From: Phylloscopus collybita
Lineage: Eukaryota; Chordata; Aves; Passeriformes; Phylloscopidae
Assembly: GCA_027886175.1 (NCBI GenBank)
Contig: JAJNNQ010000137.1
Location: forward strand, 31,792,001 to 31,856,000
Length of the DNA: 64,000 nt
Direction: 5' to 3'
In this document: piece by piece, positions 36,601 to 49,932 of the stretch
Layout: every line of letters starts with the position of its first letter
How positions within the stretch are numbered: position 1 is the stretch's first letter
Program-made: the position numbers and the translations under genes
The notes under the pieces: model-generated
Databases searched by the model: none
What the model saw: only the letters and a program-made list of their open reading frames with translations
Told to the model about the DNA's origin: nothing

Positions 36601-39600
36601 TTTACTAATTACTGAAATGGCCTTTAGGAATTTCTAGTAAACCTTCTAAGGAAAATAGTCCCAAACAAATTAACAAGCCAGCCAAAGTGAAAAACAAAAA
36701 TTCTCATAGTAAAGAATATCCTGAGCAACACTCTCAGAAAAATTATGCAAGAAATTTGCTTTGGGATGTTTTCCCTCCTCTAACCTAAGCATCTTTTTCT
36801 CCAGCATGTGGAAATGATATGCAATATCTAACAAATAACAAATATTTGAAATGTAATCTTGGAAGGGGGAACACTGAAATTCAATATATATAGTTAAAAA
36901 TTCTTACTGAAATAAAATTAATTTTTTAATTGTTATTTTTTTTTTCATTATTATGACATCCACATCTTAGAGCTGGTAGAGCCCTGCAGATATTAAGTTC
37001 CATGTGAAGGATAAAGATAAAAAGGGGCCTGGGAAGATGAGCATGCCAAGCATTGCTAATTGGTTTTATAATAAAAAAACAGTATTCAGAAAACAGTGGG
37101 GGGTGGGGTGTGTTCTCTGGGTGAGTAGAATTGTGTGCATGTGTAAACTCATTCAGACACTAATATTAGTGGCTGGTCCCTGCATCTACAAATCTTGAGC
37201 TGCAATTCCTTATTCACCTAACCTGAACATACAGTAACTATTGCAAACATAAAGAATGGAGAATCCAAGTGAACCGTAGGATGGCTTTCCACCATAAAAG
37301 CTAGACTGAAACCTAAGAAGCAAGAGGCTCTTAAGGAAGTCAAAAGGTATCACATGTACTGTCAATAAACTGCTTTTTACTTACCAGCCAGTCTCAGGGG
37401 GTGATAGAGGTGAAAAGGTTTCAGAAAGAAGAAGCATGAATAAGCGTATAGGCACAAAAAAAGAAAAAACAAAACATATGGTGGAAAAATGAAAGCAAAA
37501 TCCACAGTTTAAAAGAACACCCAAAGAAAGCAGCTGGGGAAAATAAAGAATAATATAAATGCAATATTCAAGAAGAAAAAGAAAACTCTCTAATGGGAAA
37601 GATATTAGTATGCTATGTTCAAAAAAAAATCAGGTTCCAGGTTGCCAATCCTTTTCAGAAGGTTATTGTAGGTATGGTATGCCAAGTTCTCTACCAAATG
37701 CTACCCAAACTAGTTAAGATGAAATGCAAACTGATCAGACTAGGAAACCACTTATATCTGGGAGCTAAGATGAGACTCTAAATATGACAAATAGACATTA
37801 TGAAAACACTTATTAAGGAATGGCTGTGAAACACCATTTTTTTATAAATATAAAAAAAGGTGGCAAGCATACTTCAAAATATTATGTCATTTCAAATAGT
37901 CTCTACCTGATTTGCAAATAGCAGCATTGTTTTACATAAATTGACAAAGAGAAGTCAAGCTGAAAATTTTTGTATTTGATGTTTAATGCATATTATTTAG
38001 AGGGGGGAAAAGTATATGAATGGAGAAAAGAAATAGAGAAAAATGTAAGAAAGTTACATTTATATGTTCCAAATATAGAGTCAATTTCCAGAATGCAGAT
38101 ATATGACATTTCCTATTTTGGGGACATAATGACTAAAATATAGCAACGTATTTTCTTATACATAAAATAATCTGCCATCTTTCTTCACTTTTTTACAATC
38201 ACAGAGTACACTCTGTCTTAAAAGTTCAGAAAATTTGTTTTGTCTAGTTATGACTGCTATGAGAAATAAAATACTTTGAAAGTCACAGTCAGTGACCCAT
38301 AAACACTGAAAGGTGTGTGGTAAGCTTCAAATGATCATAATTATTTGCCTTGCCTTTCCTTTTGGCCAGGCAGTAGTAGCAGTGCAGATGATAAAAGCTG
38401 GTATATCTAGTCTTGTTAGAGAGATTCTGTTTTCTTTGAAATAGGAACTTTCCAGGCACTGGTACTTCAGATGCCAGCCAACATCTATTAGCAGATAGCA
38501 CTGTGAAGCTGCAGGCTAGATAGAATCAGAGTAATGACTCTATGATTGGCATGGTTAACGACTTTTTCCCTGAGTTCTTGTTCTGGCTAGTACTTACTAT
38601 TTTGCTCTGTCTTCTCTGGCCTTTTGCATGTTACACTGCATCAGTGAACCAAAAAAAAAAAAAAAAAAGTTTCAATTGCAGAACATTACTTTTGATCTGA
38701 CAGTTTTCTCTAGCATTTCTTTACGAATCTGTGGAATTCCTTTTCCTAATAAGCCTGCCAATCACACAAAGAATGTCTTGATACTGGACTAGAGGTAATA
38801 TATGAAGACTAAACTCCATAGGAAAGCAAAGAATTTAATTATTTTTTTAGTTTGCTTTTAATAAGCAACCACTTTGGTAAGATAAAAAGTCTATAGATAT
38901 TAGTATCTCTCTAGCAATGAAGGTACATGATTAGTTTGTGCTTGAATGTTACAGAACTCCTGAAATTACTACAGCTATGTGCATTAAAGGTAGTGTGTCA
39001 TTAAAATTGTCTCTTCGTTTTATCTACTTCTAGCCATGCATATGTGTCCAGTCTAATCTTGTTATCTGAGCAATTTGCAGAGTTAGTATAAGTTAAACAC
39101 AGAGGAGTCCTGGGTAGGTGTCTTAAATAGGGTGGGGATAAATTAACAACTAGAGATGCCTCACTTTTTTGAATTACAAAAGCAAAAATAAATTAAATAA
39201 CTTGAGCAGATGCCAAATCTTAGACAATTAAAGTGACTCTCACACTGAATACCTGGATTAAACAGGAAAAATTAAGTTGAGGAATGAATGTTTCCACAAC
39301 TAAATTTGATTTAATTTAGTAAGACCTTTTTTCCCTCTTCCACATCCCTTAAAAGATGAAAATAATAACTTTTATTATACTGTGCACCTTATGTTTCAAC
39401 CATTGCTTCTTATAACAACAATAAGGTTACATGGGGAGTCTGTTTTGAGAATTATCTTTCTTTTTATACTGAAAAGGTCAGATTCTGCCTTAGCCATGCA
39501 AACTCCTTTCTTACTCACTGGTCTTATTCACACATTAGGCAGGACTTTGCAAAAGCTCAGCATTTCAGTTCTGAACAGCAGAGATAAGTCTGGAGTCTTT

Positions 39601-41790
39601 GAAGATTTAAAGACTCTTTGAAAATATGGTCTGGTGACTCCTTTCCAGAGCTCACTGGGGTCACTGTAAATTTTTGTATCTTTTTCAAAAGCCTTTGGAT
39701 CAAATCACACCCATTCCACCTCCCATACACATAACTATGCTTATTTAAAAAAAAAAAATAAAAATTGCTGTATCAGATTTGAAGGAAAATTTAAATTGAC
39801 CACACAGAGATACTAATGTCCCCAGAATGCCTGCTTAAACTGAGAATACATGAGCTCCACCATGTTTCTATATTGAAACTGGCTTTGTTACTCCATGGTA
39901 GAAAGAAATGTATGTTTAACATTCTGCAGATGTCTATGCAATACTTATCTGCAGCCAGAATGAATAATTCTCAAAGGCTGATGTTTGAACACATACTACA
40001 GCAGCAGAATTAAAGGTGAAAGTTCAAGTGCTGCAATTTCAAACTATTGATCAATGGTAATTTTTGGCACCCCTGGGTTAGTGATGCTGGCATATGGCAA
40101 GCAAGCAAACCACGAAGGTTAAGTATGAATCATCAGTACAAATGAAACTCACCTTCAGTTTTCTTAGATTTAAAAAAGTTTTGCTGCTAGGTGGTCTTTC
40201 TCCTGCATGCTTCTGTGCACTGCAGCAAGGCATATCTTGTAAACCAGGTCTTCTGAGCACATCAAATTTGAAAGAATGTTGAGAAAGAAAGCTGCTTGTC
40301 TGTTCTTGCTGATTTGTCAGATAACCCAAAAAAAGGAATTATTTACATATTACCACTACACTTTATTACATCAGGGATGGCTCAAATTTTCTCCCATTTA
40401 TCCTTACACTTTCAAAAATTGTCATAAAAAGATCCCTTTAACCTACAGGGTTTTTTTGCTTATTACACTAGAAATTATAGAAAGAATACTGTTTCATAAT
40501 CTGCTTACTTACCAGACCTTGTTTAACTAAACATAATTTGGTTAACACTCATTGAACAAGACTATTAAGTCTGTTATACTAAACAATATAGGAGGGAAAA
40601 ATATTTTGTTTTCTTACAGTATCTCTAGTTTTATTACAAGTGCTGGTTTTATTCACTTTGCACTCTAATGATCTATATATAAAGTAAGACAGTTGCTGAA
40701 CTGTATGAAAAAAACAGGTTCATTTTTGTGAGAACATAGCCTGTAATAAAGTATTGTCAAAACTATTAACTGGGCATAAAAATTTTGTACTTAATTTACA
40801 CATTTCCAGGACTTTGATTTGCCAGACTGTCTCTGCCTGCAGCATTGTTTTATTTGGTTTACCTGTAACTGCACTTTCTCTGAATGAGCAGGTGTCTATG
40901 GCTCAACTGTTTTACTTTTATTTTTGTATTGTAGAATTTTAGAATCATAATATATTTTTTATGCACATGGCAGTAGTAAGCAGCTATTTCATGTATTGTG
41001 AGGTGTTTTTGACTCTCACATGGTATTCTAATGTAGAGAAATACAGACGTAGATAGAAGGAGACTTAAGAGGGGACACGGGGTGGAGCACTGAGAAGTGC
41101 AGACACAGGATGGTAAGAGATGGGCACAGACTGGCCCCAGAGGCCAAGCAACTGTAAACAGCTCAGCCTTGGTCAGTTAAAGAAATACAGACCTGGAACT
41201 GAACAGAACTGCATTTAGGAGTTACAAGCAGAACACAAGATTGATGTCAAACATACTGGAAGTCTCATGGCAAATTTGTGTTTAACCTGGAGCTTCAGAT
41301 AAAAGAAGAAAGGCTATCATGTGAAAGTGTGCAGACAAACACCAAAAATGACCCCTAGTGAATCCTAGAGTCAGGAAGAACCCTCAACAAGAGCACCACA
41401 TTCCTCCTGCTAATGAAAGACCCTGGATGCCAGTGACTCAAACCTCCAACCTCACAGAGAAGAAAGGTGAGCTCATCAGGAAAAGATACAAAAAGCAAAT
41501 GCATGTATAACAATTTGGAATATATTCTTAGTGTTTCTTTATTCAATAACACCTCAGTCTGAACTAACAATGATTAGATTCTAAAGATTTCCATTATAAG
41601 AACAATAAATTATTTCCATTCCTTAAATTTATATCAGGTGTGCTGTCTTTTCCTATAAAGAAATTTGGAGCATAAAACTTGTGGCTAAACAACGCCCCAA
41701 TTACAAATGGAGGCTGAAGATATTACCTTACTACTTATCATTAACAAAAAAATAATAAGACATATGTTCAACAGCTATAAGATTTGGTTT
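33619..41790. other. Long non-coding stretch, mostly unique
   Basis: No gene or clear transposable element is visible in this 8-kb stretch. The longest open frame (122 codons, 36124-36492 minus) has no recognisable motif, and the others (34700-35026 minus, 40078-40329 minus, 40276-40530) overlap or abut without any exon-like pattern. Poly(A) runs lie at about 38651-38668 and 39747-39759. A slightly G+C-richer part near 41040-41180 did not match any repeat I know. Confidence 0.65.
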
Positions 41791-42451
41791 TGTCTTAGGT
41801 TGCAGTGCAAGATGGAACCAAAAGTATGTACTTACTCTCATCATCTGTTAAAACCAGGTGGAGCAGTGTTCTTTATCTCTTCCACGACCCATCCTCCCTT
41901 CGGGACATATCTTCGGTTAATGGGCCATTGAGTCTCACTGCATGACTGATAAAATTACATCATCCCATTGTGAGATGTTCCACCCAGTGGGGGGGAGCCA
42001 AGTATTCCTACCTGGATAAAAGCTGAGATTCAGAACACTAGGACAGCCTGTTTCCGTTGGATTCCCAAACGAAGGCCAGACCCACCTCACCACCACTGGA
42101 CCTTAAGAGGAAAACTACACCCTGCTACAGGATCATCTCTGCTCCAACAGAACCACATCTGTCATTCCAGGAGGACTTAACTGGACTGCTTCAAACACCC
42201 TGACCAACAGGGTGTCAGGTTGTATTCTGACTCTGTCAGTGTTTTCTTCTTTTTTTGTCTGTCTGCTTTTTTGTACTACTTCATTTCCATTTCAATTTTG
42301 CTAGTAAAGAACTGTTATTCCTATTCCCATATCTTTGCCTGACAGACCCTTAATTTCCAAATTATAATTCGGAGAGAGTGGGTTTACATTCTCCATTTCA
42401 AGGGAGGTTCCTACCTTCCTTAGCAGAGATCTGTCTTTCTGAACCAAGACA
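41791..42451 (+). mobile_element. Solo LTR, family A copy 4
   Basis: This 661-bp element begins TGTCTTAGGTTGCAGTG and ends CTGAACCAAGACA. GGTTT on both sides (41786-41790 and 42452-42456) is a perfect 5-bp target-site duplication. The TATA-like GATAAAA is at 42015-42021, the perfect hairpin at 42196-42214, and TAGTAAAGAACTGTTATTCC near 42303-42322. Relative to copies 1 and 3 it lacks the G-rich block near the 5' end and the following 'gggccaactg' segment, which accounts for its shorter length. Its 5' start resembles copy 2 more than copies 1 and 3, while its 3' end is of the copy 1/3 type, so it looks intermediate between subfamilies. The open frame 41707-41931 runs into it from outside and is not a gene. 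Confidence 0.94.
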
Positions 42452-45400
42452 GGTTTCTAGGAAGTTAATTTCACCTTAAACATCTCAGAAATTATTTGAT
42501 CATTTTTTCCCTTGTTTTATAATCATCACGCTTTAGAGGAAAGATATGCTGTCACAACATAAACATCCAAATACAATTTGAGAGAAAAAATCCTTTAAAC
42601 ATATTGAATGGCTTTATTTCAGAGTCACAAATGAAAATGGGAAATTTTCCTTTTACCTAAACAAGAAACAAGTACAGATTATAATTACGAAGTAACAGGA
42701 GTAAGTTTAATATGTGTCTAGGAGAATTTTCAGATGCAATTTATATTTCAAATCCCCTCTGGAAGTTTTAGGGCAGTTTTGCAGGGTTTTGTTCTGGTTC
42801 TTCTTTAAGGAATTTTACGTGACATCAGCAAAGAACAGTTATTGACCAAAGCTGCAAATGAAACTGGGATAAAAACCACTGTGAATGAGAAATTAAAATA
42901 ATAATGTTTCTCCTTTACATAGTTCCACAAGGGAGTTGATGCGATGCGGGGGGGGAAGAAGATAAGAGAAAATGGGAAAGTCTTTTTTTTTTTTTTCAAA
43001 TACATAAGCAGAGACATCTTACACAGTTTTTGGATTTTAAGTGAAATAACACCAATGGTAGCAAAAAAGTGAACTTTTACTGGATAAAAGTCACACTTTT
43101 TCATGTAATGGGGTAAGCATGGATGTAGGAAAGTCAAAGCCCAAATTTTTAAAAATTTCTAAGAACAAATGTATTCATCATAATTATGTGACTCTTGAAG
43201 TCTCGTGCAGTGCCTTAGAATTGTTCTTTTCCATAGGACTGTATTTCTCATATGTATATTTTAAATCTGAATTTCCTTAATTCACAAGTTCAGTTTGAGT
43301 ATAATCAGAACCTCTCTGTGGTACATTTACCTAATGAGTATGATGACATAGCTTTGAAGTTGTACAGCTCTATCCAGAAAAATAAAAATAAAATATATTA
43401 AAATAAAATACAAAAAAAATCAAAATACTGAAAAGGCTGTATCCTTTGCAGAATTCCAGATACACCTAACATAACGCATTCAGTAACCTTTACTATAGGC
43501 ATATAGGAGAAGTAAATTGGAAGTTATTTTTAATCTCTGTGGAGTTATTTAGGATAATTTTCTCTCAGGTCTTGGGAGAAAGTTCCTAGCAATTTCCTTT
43601 TTCTGCTTTAACTCTTTCGCCTTTTGAAGGCTGAATATACTTTTTCTTTTCATTAAAAAATTTATCCCTCAGGGGTTCAGTACCAGTTTTCCTCTCTTTG
43701 AATGCCTTCACTACTGAATTTTAAAACTCTCTGAGTAGAGGACGTGGATTGAGGATATGTTTCCTCCTACATCACTACAGAAGTGTAGAGTGAGGATGAC
43801 AATAAATCCAGAAGGCTCTTCTGCCAAAAGAGGGCCATGTCCATTGAAAGCCAGTGTCAGATACACTTCGTCTCTTCCTCTGTCATTTAGTTACCTAATT
43901 CATGCAATGTAGAACAAAATCATCTGCGACAATTTGTTCCACTCCCACAAGCCTAGAGGTTAGCATATAGTGTTAAAAAAGAATAAATAAATTAAAAAAG
44001 TGAATTAAATAAAGAAAACAAGAAGTTAATCCCTACATGTCCCTGCTGTGGACGTGTTTTTAGCTCAAAATGCCACTAAAGAAGATGTAGTCAATTATCT
44101 GCAAGCAGCAATTTAGGGATCTAAGTGGAAGCCTCCAGTAGATATCCTCCTTAACTGATGCAAGTCCATTTCTCCCACTCTACTGGCTTTAGTTTGAGAA
44201 TTCTACTTTCACACCTGTCTAATTACTTGAGGTCCTGCTCACTGCAATGCATGAAGCCTTAAATTTTTACACACAGTACAACCTGAACAGAATTCTTTTT
44301 GCTTGAAACACTTCTTCAAAAACCACACAATCCTTTAGCAGAATCATGAAAATAGTGGCTAACAGACTGACAAAAGCTAAAAGTATCTGCTTCTTAGACT
44401 CAATTCTTGAAAGTCTGCTTTCCTGATTTTCTGTGTGATCTTCCCCATAGATACAAGGAAATAGATTAAACACATGAAGAATTAGCAAAGATAACAACAA
44501 TCATCTCACATTGTGTAGGATGACTGTTGAACCATATATTTTATTGCAATTGATATAAAACCTCTCTTATTGTCCTGCAGTGAACCAAACAGTTGTGTCA
44601 AAAAAACCCATTTCCAGTGTTTTTCACCCTTTCACTAGGAAACAGCCTAAAGCCCACTCCCTCTGCCATCTCTGTCCAAAGCAATCAGTAGACAGAGCAC
44701 AGCTCCCACTCTTCCTACACATTTGGAAGCCTATATGCAACATAACTGTCAAATTCTTCAGAAATTAAAGCAGGCACTTGGTAAGCACAGACTATAATCT
44801 GGAATATATTCAACCCATTCTTGTTTAAAGTATCCTGGAAGACTGAGGTTTCAAAGGAAAAGAAAAATAATGATAATTGAGAAAAAGAGGACAGTGACGA
44901 AAGATGGAAAAATAAAATCAGTATCCCTGTTTTTCTTTCCTGTGAACCAAAAAGTCCTTTAGAAGTACAATAGGAGTATTTCTGTCTGCTGTACTTCAAA
45001 ATCATCCAGAAACTGAATGTTTTATAATATAAGGTGACTCCCTAGCCCTAGTTGATGAATGACTATAATTTTCCAGTGGACATCCCGAATCATCCAACTT
45101 GCCACAGCAAGGAAGCTCTCTAACTCTGAATTGAAGCTATAATTCTAAAATGTAAGAGTCCAGTGTGGAAGGATAACACATTGGTTATGAATCCTTGACA
45201 TTTAAGCACTGTCGAGGAAAAAAAAAAAAACAAACCAAACAAAAACCAAATGCTATTTATTTACAGAGAAAAGGATTCTGAGTGAGTTTAGTCATTTTAA
45301 TGCTGAGCACAAAACCCTAACTGGAGTCCAAAAGAAGATTTACTACAGGACAAAGCAGGATGCAGGAGTAGGCAGTACCACAGATGTCAAATATAAAAGC

Positions 45401-46700
45401 ATTATCAAGGATAGGTAACTCTAAACAGGTCAGATATAATGACCCACATTAATAACATGGAAGTAGGTTTATTTGGCTTAAAACCCAGCAAGAAAATTTC
45501 CACCCTTTTTCTTCCCTAGAAATAAGAATTTGAAAGGAAGAGGCTGAAATAAAGGGATCATTGGTTATTAAAGTGATATCATCAAACTCTGACTTCTTAG
45601 GATTAAAAGGTAGTTAATATTTCATGTATTAAAGATTGCAAAGCTCTAGCATCAGCAGAACAAAAAATGCTAAAAAAACAATATTGTTCCTAACAGAAAC
45701 TTGTTTTGGAGATCACATTGGGACATACACTTGTAACTTAGTAAGTAGACTAATGTCTGACAGTCAACAAGAATAATGGCAGTATTTTGTAAGATGGAAA
45801 AAAAGTTGAGGACTAGTGGTGCACTAAAGGTGACAAGTGCAAATGCATAATCAAGATAGTCTTGTGAGAGGAGGGATGAATGGTATATTTAGGTCACTTG
45901 AATATCTTTTTGAACATCTGAGGGGTTTTTTGCTGGAGCAAGCAGACTCCATCTTCTATGCCTTGACAGCTGCTGAAGGCCCTGTGGATATGAAATATGC
46001 AGGACAAGTACCAAAATCTTTTGCTGCTTCAGTTCCCACCTCTACAGTAAAAATGCTGCTTCCTTTACCTCTTCTCAAAGCTGTAAGTACACCTGTGACT
46101 ATGCGTGTGTGTCTGGGATTCATGCTCATGTTTGTTGCTGGTTGGACCTATAAACAAGAATGTGGCAGCCACATGCCTTAGCCTGGTCAGAAACCACCAG
46201 TTCACAGAGCAGTGGGCTGGGCTCCAAGCAGCCAGACAGGATTGTTCTGAGCCAGAGCAGTTGGAGATATTTCCTATAAAATTGCATGGAACATCCCAAG
46301 TCCACTCAAGTCAGTGACAGAGATGTTATCACATGGGTTGAACCAGGATTTCACTATTCATATGTACTAACCTCATACATTTTCCACTAATTGAAGGATC
46401 TTGAAATCCACACAGAATTAATAGAGAATAAAAAAATCCTTCTTTAATTGGATGCAAGTTATTTTTTTTCCAATTATTAGAACAGTAGGGTTGGTTTTTT
46501 TTGACTACTAGCCAGCTGGTCAGCTGGTTGTTTATTAATTCACAAAATAAATGCCAGCTTCAGCTTGGTGAGTAGTGAATGCCCCAAGATCCTGGCAAGC
46601 AAGTCACACTTGGCAGATTTTCATACTCGTCAAGCCCAAATCAGGCAAATGAGAAAACAAACACCAAGCCTGCTTCTTCCCAAGTACCAACCAGACTTTC

Positions 46701-46746
46701 AGGAGACATAAGGTGTCTCCTGACATAAGCTTATAAATTATAAGCT
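46701..46746. repeat. Two adjacent perfect 8-bp inverted repeats
   Basis: AGGAGACA (46701-46708) pairs with TGTCTCCT (46714-46721) across a 5-nt loop. Seven bases later AGCTTATA (46728-46735) pairs with TATAAGCT (46739-46746) across a 3-nt loop. Each could form a small hairpin. Chance is a fair explanation in 64 kb, though two side by side is less usual. Confidence 0.7.
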
Positions 46747-48146
46747 CTTATCTAGCATGTTCAAAATACAGTTGCAACTAGAGATATGTGGTTGGACTGG
46801 CAAATACTCATTCAATTTCCATTTGAGGGCAGTGAGAAAACCCTATTTTCCTAAGTGTCAATAACCTCATAGCCAACTCTATAAATAAGCACCAAATGGA
46901 TTTTATGGGATGGTTCGATTTCCATTAGATTCCATCTCCAAGTATTAGTGATGTCTGATTTCCTTATTTTTTTCCTTCCAGCAAATGGCATCTACTAAGA
47001 AATGTAGACTTGTGTGAGTGCTGCACTTTAAATGAAATATTAACTGAAGGTGAAACCCTAACAGCAGTTTTCAGCTTTTAGGTGACATTCAAAGCTGCAT
47101 TCCAGCAAGGATCATTTTAACTTCAATGCTGTAACAGGGACTAAAACTGTTTCCTAAAAGTAGCACTACAAAGCATTTTAAATAATAGCTTGACCCTTTA
47201 TCTTCTGTAAATTTGCCAGGATGTAATTTGATTAGCCTAGAAAAAAACCCCAGCACTATCCCTGTCTGTTGGAAAGATACGGGATTAAAAAACAGGCTAA
47301 CAGTTCTCAAAATGGATCTGTGCAATTTCTGCTGCTACCCATAAAGCTTAATACAGGAATTTTAAGGAAAGAAGAGCATTGAAAATCTATATGAAAGACA
47401 CACTAAAAATGATGTTTGACATGGTCTTCTATTAATTAAATTTTAAAAAAATATGTATATTAAATGGAGAAAAGGTATTTCCATAATTTTAATTACATGT
47501 CTTTACTTCAAAGATGATATGCAGTACGCAATCTAACTTATTAGAAAAGAAAACCAGTATATGTAATATTGAGTAGTTCCTCCATATATACTGGTTTACA
47601 TGTAAAAAATTAAAATATGGATTCTGAAATATGTTAAATTTCCCATGAAGTACTTTAATGGCTTAACTACTATAACTACAGAAGATCCCTGCATGCATTA
47701 CTGTCAAGCTAATTTATTTGAATATTTAAGAGTAGGTAAATCCAGAACAAATAGTTATCACTTTCAAGACCCAGACACAGTATTTTCACATTTCTTATGG
47801 ATTAGCATTTGGATAAAACTGTGGTTTTACACTGAAAGCAGTTGTGCAAAAATCTGAATAATACTTTCACTTTATGTTTCAGGTTGAGCAGAACATGATT
47901 TATCTTTTACTTCTCAAGAGTGCAAGTAATGCTGTGAAGAGGAACATCTGTAAATTATTCTCTTTTTCTTTTTTTTGTTTCCACTATAAACAACATTTTT
48001 TGGTGCATTTCAGTGGTAATATAGATCCTACACAAATGTGGTTCCAGAGCCTTCATATCTCGAGTTCCTGGAATGGGTAATGCTATCACATGGAAAAATA
48101 TCAGCAATACAAAGTTTCCTAATTTTTTTCCCAGATCAGTCTCCCT

Positions 48147-48179
48147 TATATGTAAACTATTGGAAACAGTTTACATATA
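48147..48179. repeat. Perfect 12-bp inverted repeat, 9-nt loop
   Basis: TATATGTAAACT (48147-48158) is the exact reverse complement of AGTTTACATATA (48168-48179), with ATTGGAAAC between. The stem is A+T-rich. GTAAACT/AGTTTAC resembles the forkhead-type core GTAAAC, so a paired binding site is conceivable, but this is speculation from sequence alone. Confidence 0.8.
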
Positions 48180-49374
48180 TCAAAACATATAGAAACTGAA
48201 GAAAGTATTTGGAATTTTCACTGACTGAATATAAGTACATCTGTATGTACACAAACATATATGGAAATTTGCTGACAGAAATGGTTTTTCTGTTCATGAA
48301 GCTTAAATTTTGCTTCATTTCGGAAAAAAACCCAAATGCTGTGTCCAAAACATTTAGTTCAGACACTGATGCTTCTTAAATTGATTAATTCATTCTATAC
48401 AGGTAGTGGATGAAGACCATGTAGGAATAATTCAAGGGAAATTAATATTAGAAACCTAGCATTGCAAAGATAAGAAAGTTCGCTTTAGGCATATGATCAA
48501 ATATTTCATCACTTCTTATAAAGTACATTTTAGTAGGTTGGCATCAAGCTGCCACACAGGTCCTTGGACAACAGTTCACAGGTTTAACTTCCAGTTATGA
48601 ATCCCTGTCTGTTGAAGTTTGGTGCAGATGACAAGAAACTCAACTCCTCCAGTGGCCAGGTAAGAGATGTACAGTCATTTAGGTTTGGGGTTTTGAGTTT
48701 TGTTTTGATTAATTGGTTGGGTTTTGTTTTTATGGGATTTTGTGAGGTTTTAATTGTCATCTCTTTTACATTTATTTCTGGGTCTTAGTTTTCCTGTACA
48801 TAGTGTGTATATGCTTTATGTAATAAGATCTCAGTCACAGAATTTTTAATATTTTCTTTTTTTTTCTCTCTCAGCACTAAAGTATGATGCATGTCACATA
48901 TGCCAAAACTGGATGAACATAACTAGATCAAAACATGAGTCACTGCATTAATAGCTTGCTTCCAGGCATTATAGCAGTATCTTGGAAATTTAAATGCATG
49001 CAATCAACCCTACCAACAGTCAAAACGTGTTTTCAGTCTAAACTGAATTACTGTGATACTGCACAGTTACAAGACTCTTGAAGACAGATTAAAAATATGA
49101 AATTTGAAAACTGCTTTTCCATATTTTATCAACAAATCTACAGCAGTATATATGAAAACCTGTTATGACCTACCTTGTGTGTACAAAGAGCAAACCCTGC
49201 TGTATTCACCTGTGACATTCCACATTCATGCTAGTGTAACATGAGAAGAATATTTGACTCTTTAAGGAGACAGAGTAGGGCAGATGCTCTTATTTCAGAA
49301 AAAGTTAGTTACCCCACTATAAGTACCTTCATATATTTTTCATAGTTACAGATGATGATTTTGAAGCTGTTCTT

Positions 49375-49932
49375 TGTGTTGGGTCTGCCTTGCACAGGGA
49401 CAGTTTTCCCCACAGTGGCCCTGACAGTGCTTTGCATGGTGACTGGACAGCGCTGATAACACACCAGTGCTCTGGCTACAGATGGGCATCTCCAGCACCG
49501 CATCAGCCCTGTCTCTCCAGGGGGGTGGTCAAAATCCTGCCAGGGGACACAACTAGGATAACTGACCCAAACTGACCAAAGCGATACTCCATACCATGTG
49601 ACATCTGCTGTATGATATAAAAGGTAAGAGGAAAGGGGGTGCATTCATTATTTACAACATTTACCTTCTGGAGTAAGCACTTGTAGTAAAGTCCAGCTTC
49701 CCAGCAAGCAGCCGGACATCGCCTGCTGATGGGAAGCACAGAATAAATCTTCTTTTTTCCCTTTGCTTGCACTCACATGACCTTCACTTTTGCTTTTGTA
49801 AGCTGCCTTTATCTAGATCTGCAAGGGGTTATTTCCATCTTATTTTCTATCACCCCACTCTGCATCCTGCTGAGGGAAGTGATAGAATGGCCCAGTGGAC
49901 AGCTGGCATGCAGCCAAGGTCAACCCACCACA
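49375..49932 (+). mobile_element. Old ERVL-type solo LTR
   Basis: The 558-bp stretch begins TGTGTTGGGTCTGCCTTGCA and ends AACCCACCACA. Flanks TTCTT (49370-49374) and GTCTT (49933-49937) agree at four of five bases. From memory it matches a widespread avian ERVL-type LTR: 'gacagtgctttgcatggtga', 'ctggacagcgctgataacac', 'ccataccatgtgacatctgc', 'gcctgctgatgggaagca' and AGCTGCCTTTATCT are its landmarks. A TATA box (TATAAAA, 49616-49622) and an AATAAA (49742-49747) are in the expected order for plus orientation. The remnant at 10833-11083 shows the same 3' end. Open frames at 49309-49644 and 49503-49772 (minus) and 49390-49575 and 49767-49982 (plus) are incidental to it. Confidence 0.82.

Larger units (their letters stand above)
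42452..49374. other. Long non-coding stretch with inverted repeats
   Basis: No gene is visible. The longest open frames (114 codons at 45837-46181, 110 at 42805-43137 minus) match no family I know, and the second crosses a T/A run. Two adjacent small inverted repeats (46701-46746) and a larger one (48147-48179) are listed separately. Short A-rich runs lie near 45219-45248. Confidence 0.65.

Noticed and set aside
40925..40965. Possible CR1 terminus (TAGAATCATAATAT)
   Set aside because: Only the short terminal-like motif is present, with no neighbouring CR1 sequence, so chance is the better explanation.
41040..41210. G+C-richer patch that might be a repeat fragment
   Set aside because: I could not match it to CR1 or to any of the LTR families in the window and found no terminal or flanking repeats.
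45837..46317. Two overlapping open frames in a slightly G+C-richer patch
   Set aside because: They lie in different frames, match nothing I recognise, and show no splice-site arrangement or repeat identity.
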